Shown one piece after another: positions 18,793 through 30,661 of a stretch of 64,000 nt of DNA. A model generated the notes under the pieces. The model was given only the letters and a program-made list of their open reading frames with translations. It did not search any database and was not told the DNA's origin. The DNA comes from Luteimonas sp. FCS-9 (lineage in GTDB: Bacteria > Pseudomonadota > Gammaproteobacteria > Xanthomonadales > Xanthomonadaceae). The stretch is from NCBI RefSeq assembly GCF_001014645.1, contig NZ_LASZ01000003.1, positions 248,001 to 312,000 on the forward strand. Reading direction: 5' to 3'. Both the position numbers and the translations under genes were made by a program. The first letter of the stretch is position 1; every line of letters begins with the position of its first letter.

Positions 18793-20012
18793 TGACCGAG
18801 CACACGGCCCCCGCCGCGGCTTCTCCCGTTCCGTCCCGCGCGCTGCGGATCGCGGCGATCGCGCTGTGCGCGGTCGCGGTGACCGGCTGCAGCACCGTCC
18901 GCGGCTGGTTCGGCAACAGCGAGAAGGCCGACGCCAAGGCGCTGTCGGAGCCCGCCGAGCTGACCGACATCACCCCGTCGGTGACGGTCTCGCGCCTGTG
19001 GACGGCCAACGCCGGCAAGGGCGAGGGCCGGCTGGGCGTGCGCCAGGGGCCCGCGGTGGCCGACGGGCGCGTCTACGTCGCGGCGATCAAGGGCGGCGTG
19101 CGCGCGCTCGACCTGCAGAGCGGTGCCTCGGTCTGGCGCCACGAGTCGGACCTGCGGTTGAGCGGCGGCCCCGGGGTCGGCGATGGCCTGGTGGTCGTCG
19201 GCAGCCTCGACGGCGACGTGCTGGCGCTCGACGCTTCGACCGGCGAGCAGCGCTGGACCGCCAAGGTCACCAACGAGATCATCGCAGCCCCGACGATCGG
19301 CCAGGGCCTGGTGCTGGTGCGCTCCAACGACGGCCGCGTGACCGCGTTCGACGCCGCCAGCGGCGAGCGGCGCTGGTTCTGGGTCCGCGAACTGCCGTCG
19401 CTGACCGTCCGCGGCAACGACGCGCCGGTGCTCGGCCCGGGCTTCGTGTTCGTCGGCAACGACGACGGCACGCTCGCCGCGCTCGCGCTGGCCGACGGCC
19501 GCACGCTGTGGGAGCAGGCGGTCGCCCAGCCCGACGGCCGCACCGAGCTCGAGCGCATGGCCGACGTCGACGGCACCCCGGTGCTCGACGAGGCCGTGCT
19601 GTTCGCCAGCAGCTACCGCCATCGCACGATGGCGCTCGAAGGCCCGAGCGGCCGCCCGCTGTGGGTCAGCGAGCACGGCGGCTCCAACCGCCCGGGCCTG
19701 TCGCCGCACCGCGTGGTCGTCACCGACGCCAACGGCACGGTCTGGGCGCTGGACAAGTTCAGCGGCACGGCCGCCTGGCAGCAGCCGGCGCTGGCGCGCC
19801 GCAACCTCAGCGCCGCTGCGATCCAGGGCGACTACGCCGTGGTCGGCGATCTCGAGGGTTACCTGCACTGGCTGCGCCTGGACGACGGCGAGTTCGCCGC
19901 GCGCCAGCGGGCCGGGCGCGACCCGATCAAGGGCGCACCGGTCGTCGTCGACGGCGTGCTGGTCGTGCAGACGATCGACGGCGACGTCAGCGCCTGGCGC
20001 CTCGCCCAGTAG
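18792..20012 (+). CDS. bamB: outer membrane assembly lipoprotein BamB
   Basis: 406-residue lipoprotein of the BAM complex that inserts beta-barrel proteins. Signal and lipobox AVAVTGC, then an eight-bladed PQQ-like beta-propeller with repeated blade motifs such as GRVYVAAIKGGVRALDLQSG, DGDVLALDASTGEQRW and DGRVTAFDAASGERRW. Size and order (between yfgM and der) match the family. A GC-rich hairpin follows at 20041. Confidence 0.95.
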   Translation: MTEHTAPAAASPVPSRALRIAAIALCAVAVTGCSTVRGWFGNSEKADAKALSEPAELTDITPSVTVSRLWTANAGKGEGRLGVRQGPAVADGRVYVAAIKGGVRALDLQSGASVWRHESDLRLSGGPGVGDGLVVVGSLDGDVLALDASTGEQRWTAKVTNEIIAAPTIGQGLVLVRSNDGRVTAFDAASGERRWFWVRELPSLTVRGNDAPVLGPGFVFVGNDDGTLAALALADGRTLWEQAVAQPDGRTELERMADVDGTPVLDEAVLFASSYRHRTMALEGPSGRPLWVSEHGGSNRPGLSPHRVVVTDANGTVWALDKFSGTAAWQQPALARRNLSAAAIQGDYAVVGDLEGYLHWLRLDDGEFAARQRAGRDPIKGAPVVVDGVLVVQTIDGDVSAWRLAQ

Positions 20013-20040
20013 GGTTTCCGCCCCGCGGATGCGACACTAG

Positions 20041-20069
20041 GGCCCCGGGCGGTCTCGCCGCCCGGGGCC
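20041..20069 (+). terminator. GC-rich hairpin between bamB and der
   Basis: GGCCCCGGGCGG, loop TCTCG, CCGCCCGGGGCC: 12 perfect pairs. No T-run follows, so termination here may be partial. Confidence 0.6.
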
Positions 20070-20136
20070 GTTCGTTGTCCGGCCGCCGCCACGGCGCGCC
20101 GTTTCTTCTTCCGTTTCTCGTTCCGGATCCCGTCGC

Positions 20137-21546
20137 ATGCTTCCGCTCGTCGCCCTCGTGGGCCGCCCCAACGTCGGCAAGTCGACGCTGTTCAACGCGT
20201 TGACCCGTACCCGCGACGCGCTCGTCCACGACGAGCCGGGCGTCACCCGCGACCGTCACTACGGCATCTGCCGGCTCGGCGCGCGGCCGTTCGCGCTGGT
20301 CGACACCGGCGGCATCGCCGGCGAGAACGTGCACCTGGAGGAGGGCGGCCTGGCCGGTCCGACCGCCAAGCAGTCGCGCGCCGCGGCCGCCGAGGCCGAC
20401 CTGGTGCTGTTCGTCGTCGACGGGCGCGAGGGCGCCTCGGCGCTCGACGACGAGCTGCTGCGCTGGCTGCGCAAGCTCGACAAGCCGACGTTCCTGATCG
20501 TCAACAAGACCGACGGCCTCGACGCGCGCGCGGCGATCGCCGACTTCTCGCGCTACGGCTTCGCCGACGCGCACCCGGTGTCGTCGGCCCACCGGCACGG
20601 CATCGACGAGCTCGTCGACGACGTGCTGGCCAGGCTGCCCGAGGCGGGGCAAGCCGAGCAGCCCGACACCGATCCCACGCGCATCCGGGTGACCTTCGTC
20701 GGCCGCCCGAACGTCGGCAAGTCGACGCTCGTCAACCGTATCCTCGGCGAGGAGCGGATGATCGCCTCGGAGGTCGCCGGCACCACCCGCGACTCGATCG
20801 AGGTCGATCTCGAGCGCGACGGTCGCCGCTACCGCCTGGTCGACACCGCCGGCATCCGCCGCAAGTCCAAGGTCGACGAGGCCGTGGAGACGTTCTCGAT
20901 CATCAAGACGCTGCAGGCGATCGAGGCCACGCAGGTCTCGGTGGTGATGATCGACGCCAGCGAGGGCGTCACCGACCAGGATGCGAGCGTGCTCGGCGCG
21001 GTGCTCGATTCGGGGCGCGCGCTCGTGGTCGCGGTCAACAAGTGGGACGGGCTGAGCGAGTACCAGCGCGAGCAGACCGAAGCGCTGCTGTCGCGCAAGC
21101 TCGCGTTCGTGCCCTGGGCCGAGGCCGTGCGCATCAGCGCCAAGCACGGCTCGGGTCTGCGCGAGCTGTTCGCCGCGATCCACCGCGCGCACGCCTCGGC
21201 CAACTACAAGTTCGGCACCGCGGACGTGACCCGGGCGCTCGAGATCGCCACCGAGAGCAATCCGCCGCCGGTCGTGCGCGGGCACGCGCCCAAGCTGCGC
21301 TTCGCCCATCCGGGCGGCGAGAACCCGCCAACGATCGTCGTGCACGGCAACCGCCTGCGGACGCTGCCCGACAGCTACCGCCGGTACCTGGAGAACTTCT
21401 TCCGCAAGCGCTTCAAGCTGGTCGGCACGCCGGTGCGCTTCGTGTTCCGCGAGGGCGACAACCCCTACAAGGACAAGAAGAACGTGCTCAGCGAACGCCA
21501 GGTCGCCAAGAAGAAGCGGCTGATCCGGCACGTCAAGCGCAAGTGA
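20137..21546 (+). CDS. der: ribosome biogenesis GTPase Der
   Basis: 469 residues with two GTPase domains in tandem, each with a G1 motif GRPNVGKST (residues about 8 and 188), G3 DTGG/DTAG and G4 NKTD/NKWD, then a KH-like C-terminal domain and a basic tail [12 protein letters not shown]. Der is needed for maturation of the 50S subunit. The stop overlaps the GTG start of mobA by 3 bp. Confidence 0.96.
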   Translation: MLPLVALVGRPNVGKSTLFNALTRTRDALVHDEPGVTRDRHYGICRLGARPFALVDTGGIAGENVHLEEGGLAGPTAKQSRAAAAEADLVLFVVDGREGASALDDELLRWLRKLDKPTFLIVNKTDGLDARAAIADFSRYGFADAHPVSSAHRHGIDELVDDVLARLPEAGQAEQPDTDPTRIRVTFVGRPNVGKSTLVNRILGEERMIASEVAGTTRDSIEVDLERDGRRYRLVDTAGIRRKSKVDEAVETFSIIKTLQAIEATQVSVVMIDASEGVTDQDASVLGAVLDSGRALVVAVNKWDGLSEYQREQTEALLSRKLAFVPWAEAVRISAKHGSGLRELFAAIHRAHASANYKFGTADVTRALEIATESNPPPVVRGHAPKLRFAHPGGENPPTIVVHGNRLRTLPDSYRRYLENFFRKRFKLVGTPVRFVFREGDNPYKDKKNVLSERQVAKKKRLIRHVKRK

Positions 21547-22130
21547 TCGTCGCGCCGACCGCGGCGTCGCTGACCGTCGGCGTGATCGCCGGCGGCCGCG
21601 GTTCGCGCCTGGGCGGCCTCGACAAGGCCTGGCTGGAACAGGACGGCATGCCGCAGGTGCTGCGCTGGCGCGCGCGGTTCGCCCCGCACGCCGCGCGCTT
21701 CGTGGTCAGCGCCAATCGCAGCCTCGAACGCTATGCGGCTTGCGGCATCGAGACCGTCGTCGACCGCACGCCGGACGCGGGCCCGATGTCGGGGCTCGAC
21801 GCGCTCGCCGCGGCCGCCGACACGCCCTGGCTGCTGACGCTGCCGGTCGACCTGCGCGACGCCGACGCGCGGCTGCTGCCGATGCTGGCCCTGCTGGCCG
21901 GCGAGACCGGCGCCTGCGCGCAGGACGACGACGGCGTGCAGCCGCTGGTCGCGCTGTGGCCGACGGCCGCGCTGCGCGCCGGTGCGGCTGATGCGCTGGC
22001 GCGCGGCGACTACGCCGTCCGCGGCCTGCAGCGCCGGCTGGGCGTGCGGGTGGTCCGGCTCGAAGGTGTACGCTTCGGCAACCTCAACACGCCAGACGAC
22101 CTGATCGATGCCGGAATCGCCGCTTCCTGA
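21543..22130 (+). CDS. mobA: molybdenum cofactor guanylyltransferase MobA
   Basis: 195 residues. Attaches GMP to molybdopterin to make the MGD cofactor. N-terminal nucleotide-binding loop [21 protein letters not shown] with the conserved Lys, then [12 protein letters not shown] and a C-terminal N-T-P-D-D segment (NLNTPDDL). The start is GTG in a GTGA overlap with der, and it overlaps moeA by 23 bp, so der, mobA and moeA are tightly coupled. No molybdoenzyme is encoded in the window. Confidence 0.92.
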   Translation: MIVAPTAASLTVGVIAGGRGSRLGGLDKAWLEQDGMPQVLRWRARFAPHAARFVVSANRSLERYAACGIETVVDRTPDAGPMSGLDALAAAADTPWLLTLPVDLRDADARLLPMLALLAGETGACAQDDDGVQPLVALWPTAALRAGAADALARGDYAVRGLQRRLGVRVVRLEGVRFGNLNTPDDLIDAGIAAS

Positions 22131-23358
22131 CGCCGCGCCCTCCTTTCCGTACCGCGTTCCGTTCGACGAGGCCTGCGCGATCGTCGATGCGGTCGCCGCC
22201 GAGCGCGCGCTCGAGGCGCAGACGCTGTCGCTGAGCCGCGCGCACGGCCACGTGCTGGCGCGCGACGTGGTCGCGACCTTGCCGCAGCCGCCGTTCGACA
22301 ACTCGGCGATGGACGGCTTCGCGCTGCACCACCACGATCTCGCCGGCGACGGTCCGGTCGTGCTGCAACTGGTCGGCGAGCAGTTCGCCGGCCCGAGCGC
22401 CGAGCTGCACATCGCGCGCGGGCAGTGCCTGCGCATCACCACCGGCGCGCCGATCCCCGAGGGCGCGAACACCGTGGTGATGAAGGAGAACACGCGGCTC
22501 GACGGCGACCGGGTCGAGATCCTGGTGCCGCCGCGGCCGGGCCAGCACGTGCGCCGCGCCGGCGAGGATTCCCAGGTCGGCGACCGCCTGCTGCATGCCG
22601 GCGAGGTGCTGACCGCCAGCCGGATCGCGCTCGCCGCCTCGCAGGGCCTGGCGCAGCTCGACGTCGTGCGCCGGCCCAACGTCGCGGTGTTCGCGACCGG
22701 CGACGAGCTCGTCGAGCCGGGCGCGTCGCTGCGGCCGGGCCAGATCTACAACTCCAACCGCGAGCAGCTGATGGGCCTGCTGCGCGCCGAGGGGCTGGAG
22801 CCGGTCGCGTTCCCGACGCTGCCCGACGACCCGGCGCAGATCACCTCCGCGCTGCGCCACGCCGGCGAGGCCTTCGACATCGTGCTGACCTGCGGCGGCG
22901 TGTCCGCCGGCGAGAAGGACCACCTGCCCGAACTGCTGCAGCGCCGGGGCAGGGTGCGCGTGTGGAAGACGATGATGAAGCCGGGCATGCCGCTGCTGCT
23001 GGCCGAGGGCGGCACGCTGGGGCCGGCGCTGTTCCTGTGCCTGCCGGGCAACCCGGTCTCGGTGCTCGCGACCTGGCTGGCGGTCGGCCGGCGGCTGGTC
23101 GACGGCATGCAGCGGCGCGCCCCGCGCCCGACCCGCCGCGCGCGGCTGAGCGGCGCGTGGACGAAGAAGCACGAGCGGCTGGAGTTCCTGCGCGGCCGCT
23201 GGTCGATCGACGACGATGGCGTGTCGCGCGTCGAGCCCAACCCGGCCGACGGCTCGCACCGGATGCAGGCCGCGGCCGATTCGGACGTGCTGATCGTGCT
23301 CGAGGCCGGCGCGCGCGCGTACGCCGCGGGCGACGTGGTCGAGATCGTCCCGTACTGA
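22108..23358 (+). CDS. moeA: molybdopterin molybdenumtransferase MoeA
   Basis: 416 residues. Inserts molybdate into adenylylated molybdopterin. Signature blocks in order: DNSAMDGFAL, RITTGAPIPEGANTVVMKE, TGDELVEPG, CGGVSAGEKDHLPE, MMKPGMPL and CLPGNPVSVLATW. Full-length family member. Overlap with mobA supports co-translation. Confidence 0.95.
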   Translation: MPESPLPDAAPSFPYRVPFDEACAIVDAVAAERALEAQTLSLSRAHGHVLARDVVATLPQPPFDNSAMDGFALHHHDLAGDGPVVLQLVGEQFAGPSAELHIARGQCLRITTGAPIPEGANTVVMKENTRLDGDRVEILVPPRPGQHVRRAGEDSQVGDRLLHAGEVLTASRIALAASQGLAQLDVVRRPNVAVFATGDELVEPGASLRPGQIYNSNREQLMGLLRAEGLEPVAFPTLPDDPAQITSALRHAGEAFDIVLTCGGVSAGEKDHLPELLQRRGRVRVWKTMMKPGMPLLLAEGGTLGPALFLCLPGNPVSVLATWLAVGRRLVDGMQRRAPRPTRRARLSGAWTKKHERLEFLRGRWSIDDDGVSRVEPNPADGSHRMQAAADSDVLIVLEAGARAYAAGDVVEIVPY

Positions 23359-23419
23359 ACGCCCGAGGGCATCGCGGAAGGCCTCACCGACAGGGGTCCC
23401 CGGTTCGCCGATCGCTCAC

Positions 23420-23441
23420 GTAGGAGCGCGCTCGCGCGCGA
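23420..23441 (+). repeat. single REP-like unit
   Basis: GTAGGAGCGCGCTCGCGCGC followed by GAT: one unpaired copy of the repeat seen as inverted pairs at 9334, 26156 and 55738. It lies in the 160-bp gap between moeA and the moeB-type gene, which otherwise shows nothing. Confidence 0.75.
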
Positions 23442-23518
23442 TGCGGCTTTTCCGGTGTGCACCACGCCGTTGCGTCGGCAGTGGGTCTCCCGGTTCCGCC
23501 ACGCGCGATAATCCCCGC

Positions 23519-24649
23519 ATGACGATTCCCGAGATCTCTCCCGACGAGGCGCTGCGCCGGCTGCGCGCCGGCGTGCGCCTGATCGACGTGCGCGAGGCGC
23601 ACGAGCGCGCGACCGGCATGGCCGAGGGCGCCGAGGGCATCGACCGCGCGACGCTCGAATCCGCCCCGCAGGCCCACGTGCCCGATCCCGGCGCGCCGCT
23701 GCTGCTGATCTGCCAGAGCGGCCGGCGTTCGCTGCAGGCCGCGCACGCGCTGGCCGCCGCCGGCTACACGGACCTCGCCTCGGTCGCCGGCGGCACCAGC
23801 CGCTGGCAGGCCGAGGGCCTGCCGACGGTGCTGCCCGACGGCGACATCGACCTGGACTTCCACGACCGCTACTCGCGGCACCTGCGCCTGCCCGAGGTCG
23901 GCGTGGACGGCCAACGCCGGCTCGCCGAGGCCACGGTGCTGATCGTCGGCGCCGGCGGGCTCGGTTCGCCGTCGGCGTACTACCTCGCCGCCGCCGGTGT
24001 GGGCAGGCTGCGCATCGTCGACGACGACGTCGTCGACCGCAGCAACCTGCAGCGGCAGATCCTGCATGCCGAGGACCGCATCGGCCAGCCGAAGGTCGCC
24101 TCGGCCGCCGCCACGCTCGGCGCGCTGAATCCGCGCACGCGGATCGAGGCGGTCGCCGAGCGCGTGACCAGCGCCAACATCGACCGGCTGCTCGACGGCG
24201 TCGACGTGGTGCTCGACGGCGCCGACAACTTCCCGGTCCGCTACCTGCTCAACGATGCCTGCCTGCTGCACCGCACGCCGCTGGTCTACGGCGCAGTGCA
24301 CCGCTTCGAGGGCCAGGTCAGCGTGTTCGACGCCGGCCGTGCGCGTGGCCGCTGCCCCTGCTACCGCTGCCTGTTCCCCGAGCCGCCGCCGGCCGAGGCC
24401 GCGCCCAACTGCTCGGAGGTCGGCGTGCTCGGCGTGCTGCCCGGCGTGATCGGCCTGCTGCAGGCGACCGAGGTGCTCAAGCTGCTGCTGGGCATCGGCG
24501 AACCGCTGCGCGGACGCCTGCTGCAGTTCGACGCGCTGCGCATGCGCTTCCGCGAGACGCGGCTGGGCGCCGATCCCGACTGCCCGCTGTGCGCACCGGG
24601 CCGCGCGTTTCCCGGCTACATCGACTACGCGGCGTTCTGCGCCGGCTGA
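23519..24649 (+). CDS. moeB: MoeB/ThiF-type adenylyltransferase with N-terminal rhodanese domain
   Basis: 376 residues. Rhodanese domain at about 1-110 with active Cys65 in LICQSGRRS. The ThiF/E1-like domain follows: nucleotide loop IVGAGGLGSPSAYYLAAAGVG, DDDVVDRSNLQRQ, catalytic Cys in PNCSEVGVLG, and two zinc CxxC pairs (CPCYRC, CPLC). It should adenylate the C-terminal Gly-Gly of MoaD or ThiS and could supply sulfur with its own rhodanese domain. In eukaryotic MOCS3 and many bacterial fusions the rhodanese part is C-terminal; here it leads. Next to mobA and moeA, so a molybdopterin role is favoured. Confidence 0.88.
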   Translation: MTIPEISPDEALRRLRAGVRLIDVREAHERATGMAEGAEGIDRATLESAPQAHVPDPGAPLLLICQSGRRSLQAAHALAAAGYTDLASVAGGTSRWQAEGLPTVLPDGDIDLDFHDRYSRHLRLPEVGVDGQRRLAEATVLIVGAGGLGSPSAYYLAAAGVGRLRIVDDDVVDRSNLQRQILHAEDRIGQPKVASAAATLGALNPRTRIEAVAERVTSANIDRLLDGVDVVLDGADNFPVRYLLNDACLLHRTPLVYGAVHRFEGQVSVFDAGRARGRCPCYRCLFPEPPPAEAAPNCSEVGVLGVLPGVIGLLQATEVLKLLLGIGEPLRGRLLQFDALRMRFRETRLGADPDCPLCAPGRAFPGYIDYAAFCAG

Positions 24650-24729
24650 CGGCACGCACACCTGCGGCGGTGCCTTCACGCCGCGCCCGGCACGATGCCG
24701 GCCATCCCCCACGGCCGCGGAGCAGCCGA

Positions 24730-25758
24730 ATGTCGCGATGGTCCCGCCTCGTCCTGTCTGCGTGCCTGGCGCTGTCGCCGCTGCTGGCGACCGCCGCCGA
24801 TCCGTGCCCGCTGCTGCGCGCGCAGGTCCAGGCCACCGATCCGGCGACGCGCCTGGCTGCGGTCGCGTGCGAGGAGCACCAGCTCTGGCACCGGCCCTTC
24901 ATCGACGTCGACGGGCGCTACGCCGGCTCGACCGTGCGCGAGGCCGAGACCGCGCTGCTGACCAACGGCGAACAGGCCTGGCGCCGCGTCGCCGGCTACT
25001 GGCTCGGCGCCGGGCTGCTGCCCCGGCTGCAGCATCGTCCGGGCGCCGGCGACTGTGCATACGCCGGCTACGGCGGTACGCCGTCGGCCGCGTGTCGCGC
25101 GTTCCTGGTCGACGTGCCGTGGTCGGCTGCCTTCGTCTCCTGGAGCGCCCGGCGCGCGGCGTTGCCGGGCTTCGACGGCTCGCCCAGCCACGTCGACTAC
25201 GTGCGCGACGCCTACCGCAATCCCGAGACCAGCGCCTACCGCGTCGCCGATCCCGCCACCGCACGCCCGGCGCGCGGCGACATGATGTGCTACGTGCGCG
25301 CGGCCAACCGCGTGTTCGGGTTCCCGGGCCTGGCGACGCTGCTCAGCAGCGAGGACGGCGGCCTGGGCATGCACTGCGACATCGTCGTCGCCGCGGCCGG
25401 GGAGGGCGTCGCGGCGGCGTATCTCGTCGGCGGCAACGTGCTCGACGGCGTCACGATGCGGATGCTGCCGCTGTCGACCGGCGGCCGGTTCGCCGCCTTG
25501 CCGGCGCGCACGCTCGACGATGCGCCGTGCACGCCCGACAACCCGGCCGCGTGCAACGCGAACCGGCAGGACTGGGCCGTGCTGTTGCAATTGCGCCCTG
25601 CGCAGGACCTGGCGCAGCTGCGGCCCGCGCCGCCGATCGTCGCCGCGACCCCGCCGGCGCCGCTGCTGCCGACGCCGGGGCAGGCGCCCGGACAGCCATC
25701 GGCCCCGATGTGCTGCGTCGAGTGCAGCGTCGGCGACGGCCTGCCGCGCTGTCCCTGA
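24730..25758 (+). CDS. secreted DUF2272 protein
   Basis: 342 residues with signal peptide MSRWSRLVLSACLALSPLLATAA. The central region (VDVPWSAAFVSWSARRA..., RPARGDMMCYVRAA, GMHCDIVVA) matches DUF2272, which has an NlpC/P60-like layout: Cys in a short motif early, then a His-Cys-Asp element. It ends in a Pro-rich stretch and a Cys cluster (MCCVECSVGDGLPRC). A cell-wall or amidase-type activity is possible but not shown. It converges on the DUF1244 gene, leaving 10 bp between the stops. Confidence 0.75.
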   Translation: MSRWSRLVLSACLALSPLLATAADPCPLLRAQVQATDPATRLAAVACEEHQLWHRPFIDVDGRYAGSTVREAETALLTNGEQAWRRVAGYWLGAGLLPRLQHRPGAGDCAYAGYGGTPSAACRAFLVDVPWSAAFVSWSARRAALPGFDGSPSHVDYVRDAYRNPETSAYRVADPATARPARGDMMCYVRAANRVFGFPGLATLLSSEDGGLGMHCDIVVAAAGEGVAAAYLVGGNVLDGVTMRMLPLSTGGRFAALPARTLDDAPCTPDNPAACNANRQDWAVLLQLRPAQDLAQLRPAPPIVAATPPAPLLPTPGQAPGQPSAPMCCVECSVGDGLPRCP

Positions 25759-25768
25759 CGCGCGGCGC

Positions 25769-26095
25769 TCAGCCCGCGTGCGGGCGGTGGGTCGCGGCGA
25801 ACGCGGCCTGCTGCTCGGGCGTCGCCTCGCGCTGGTGGCGGGCCTTCCAGTCCTCGAACGGCATGCCGTAGAACGCCTCGCGGGCGGCGGCCTTGTCGAG
25901 GTCCACGCCCTCGGCGCGCACCGCATCGCCGTACCAGTCGGCCAGGCAGTTGCGGCAGAAGCCGGCCAGGATCATCAGGTCGATGTTCTGCACCTCCGGC
26001 CGCGACTCGAGCAGGTGCTTGCGCAGTCGCCGGAACGCGGCGGCCTCGGCGCGGAGGCGGGCGTCGTCGGACAGGGCGGTGGTGGCGTCGGCCAT
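25769..26095 (-). CDS. DUF1244 family protein
   Basis: 108 residues. Helical protein with the family signature [17 protein letters not shown], whose two cysteines form a CxxC-like pair (FCRNC), and the conserved [13 protein letters not shown] segment. The family is widespread in proteobacteria and has no firm function. Start ATG 26095. It is monocistronic. Confidence 0.85.
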   Translation of the reverse strand: MADATTALSDDARLRAEAAAFRRLRKHLLESRPEVQNIDLMILAGFCRNCLADWYGDAVRAEGVDLDKAAAREAFYGMPFEDWKARHQREATPEQQAAFAATHRPHAG

Positions 26096-26155
26096 GGCAA
26101 TCTCCGGATGCGGGGCAGGGCGACAGGATCGGCGTGCAGCGCCGTGCCCGCAACC

Positions 26156-26246
26156 GTAGGAGCGCGCTTGTGCTCGCATCCCCTTTTCGGGGACGCGCGA
26201 TCGGGCTTTGCCGGGAACGCTTCATCGCGCGCGAGCGCGCTCCTAC
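26156..26246. repeat. REP-like inverted pair between DUF1244 gene and folD
   Basis: GTAGGAGCGCGCTTGTGCTC at 26156 and the inverted copy TCGCGCGCGAGCGCGCTCCT(AC) at 26225-26246. Confidence 0.75.
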
Positions 26247-26310
26247 AGGGGGGTGCGGTTCGACGGAATCGGCGACAATACGACGCCCCGTACCACTGAA
26301 ATCGCCCCGC

Positions 26311-28783
<2,473 letters not shown>

Positions 28784-28795
28784 GGCCGGCCTGGC

Positions 28796-28980
28796 GGGAT
28801 TGGGGAGTCGGGATTGGGGATTCGGAAAGGCGGGATCGCGCCGCTCGTCGCTTCCCATGACGGTGGTGCTTTCCAGTGCTGACGGTGAAGCACGCCGTGA
28901 TTCGACACACATCAGATTGAACTGAGGCACACATGACCGGCGTTTCCGAATCCCGACTCCCGACTTCCGAATCCCCGCTC
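28796..28980. mobile_element. third GGGATTCGGG element, right arm inside guaA
   Basis: Left arm CGGGATTGGGGAGTCGGGAT at 28796-28832. The right arm (28945-28980) reads CGAATCCCGACTCCCGACTT and is translated as [12 protein letters not shown] in guaA. The element spans the guaA promoter and leader. Confidence 0.55.
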
Positions 28981-30549
28981 CACCGCGACAAGATCCTGAT
29001 CCTCGACTTCGGCGCGCAGTACACGCAGCTGATCGCCCGCCGCATCCGCGAGTTGGGCGTCTACTGCGAAATCTGGGCCTGGGACCACGATCCGGAGCAG
29101 ATCGCCGCGTTCGCGCCCAAGGGCATCATCCTGTCCGGCGGCCCCGAATCGACGACCGAGCACGGATCGCCGCGCGCCCCGCAGCAGGTGTTCGACAGCG
29201 GCCTGCCGCTGCTGGGCATCTGCTACGGCATGCAGACAATGGCCAAGCAGCTGGGCGGAGAGACCGAAGCCGCCGACGCGCGCGAGTACGGCCATGCGGA
29301 AGTCGCGATCGTCGCCCAGGACCGCCTGTTCGAAGGCCTGACCGACCACGCCGGCAGCCAGCGCCTGGACGTGTGGATGAGCCACGGCGACCACGTGTCC
29401 GAGGCGCCGCCTGAGTTCACCGTCACCGCCAGCACCGACCGCGTGCCCGTGGCCGCGTTCGCGTTTGATGCCAAGCGCTGGTACGGCGTGCAGTTCCACC
29501 CCGAAGTCACCCACACCAAGCAGGGCCAGGCGCTGCTGCGCCGCTTCGTCGTCGACATCTGCGGCTGTGCCACGCTGTGGACCGCGGCCAACATCATCGA
29601 CGACCAGATCGCGCGCGTGCGCGAGACCGTGGGCCAGGATGAGGTGATCCTGGGCCTGTCCGGCGGCGTGGACTCGTCGGTCGTCGCCGCATTGCTGCAC
29701 AAAGCCATCGGCGACCAGCTGACCTGCGTGTTCGTCGACACCGGCCTGTTGCGCTTCCAGGAAGGCGACCAGGTGATGGCGACCTTCGCCGATGCCTCCA
29801 GCGCGCATGGCCTTGGCATCCGCGTCATCCGCATCGACGCGCGCGAGCGCTACTTCAAGGCGCTGGCCGGCGTCAGCGACCCCGAGGCCAAGCGCAAGAT
29901 CATCGGCAACCTGTTCGTCGAGATCTTCGACGAAGAGTCCGGCAAGCTCAGCAATGCCAAGTGGCTGGCGCAGGGCACCATCTACCCCGACGTGATCGAA
30001 TCGGCCGGCAGCAAGACCGGCAAGGCCCACGTCATCAAGAGCCACCACAACGTGGGCGGCCTTCCCGAGCACATGAAGCTGGGCCTGGTCGAGCCGCTGC
30101 GCGAACTGTTCAAGGACGAAGTGCGGCGCCTGGGCGTGGAACTCGGCCTGCCGCGCGAGATGGTCTACCGCCACCCGTTCCCGGGCCCCGGCCTGGGCGT
30201 GCGCATCCTGGGCGAAGTGAAGGCCGAATACGCCGAGATCCTGGCCCGCGCCGACCACATCTTCATCGAGGAGCTGCGCAAGGCGGACCTCTACGACAAG
30301 ACCAGCCAGGCGTTCGCGGTGTTCCTGCCGGTCAAGTCCGTTGGCGTCGTCGGCGATGCCCGGGCGTATGAGTGGGTGATTTCGCTGCGGGCAGTCGAGA
30401 CCATCGACTTCATGACCGCCCACTGGGCGCACCTGCCGTACGACTTCCTGGGCCGGGTCTCGAACCGGATCATCAACGAAGTGCGCGGCGTCTCGCGCGT
30501 GGTGTACGACATCAGCGGGAAGCCTCCGGCGACGATTGAGTGGGAGTGA
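28933..30549 (+). CDS. guaA: GMP synthase (glutamine-hydrolysing)
   Basis: 538 residues. Converts XMP to GMP. Class I glutamine amidotransferase domain with nucleophile LLGICYGMQ and HPEV, then the ATP pyrophosphatase loop LSGGVDSSV and the C-terminal dimerisation domain ending in PPATIEWE. The first 17 residues before [11 protein letters not shown] come from the repeat described at 28796. The usual start in relatives is closer to ILILDFG, and no ATG lies between. The 3' end GAGTGGGAGTGA is a recognised integration site for genomic islands, and the accessory region begins right after it. Confidence 0.96.
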   Translation: MTGVSESRLPTSESPLHRDKILILDFGAQYTQLIARRIRELGVYCEIWAWDHDPEQIAAFAPKGIILSGGPESTTEHGSPRAPQQVFDSGLPLLGICYGMQTMAKQLGGETEAADAREYGHAEVAIVAQDRLFEGLTDHAGSQRLDVWMSHGDHVSEAPPEFTVTASTDRVPVAAFAFDAKRWYGVQFHPEVTHTKQGQALLRRFVVDICGCATLWTAANIIDDQIARVRETVGQDEVILGLSGGVDSSVVAALLHKAIGDQLTCVFVDTGLLRFQEGDQVMATFADASSAHGLGIRVIRIDARERYFKALAGVSDPEAKRKIIGNLFVEIFDEESGKLSNAKWLAQGTIYPDVIESAGSKTGKAHVIKSHHNVGGLPEHMKLGLVEPLRELFKDEVRRLGVELGLPREMVYRHPFPGPGLGVRILGEVKAEYAEILARADHIFIEELRKADLYDKTSQAFAVFLPVKSVGVVGDARAYEWVISLRAVETIDFMTAHWAHLPYDFLGRVSNRIINEVRGVSRVVYDISGKPPATIEWE

Positions 30550-30661
30550 CCAAAGTCACGCGTCAGGCGTTGGCCGAAATGTCGTAGTCGCATGCCGTAA
30601 GTGCGCCAAAGGTGAGAAACAGCGACGCGCGTCGCTGCGCGTAAGGCCTTCTTGCGAGAAA

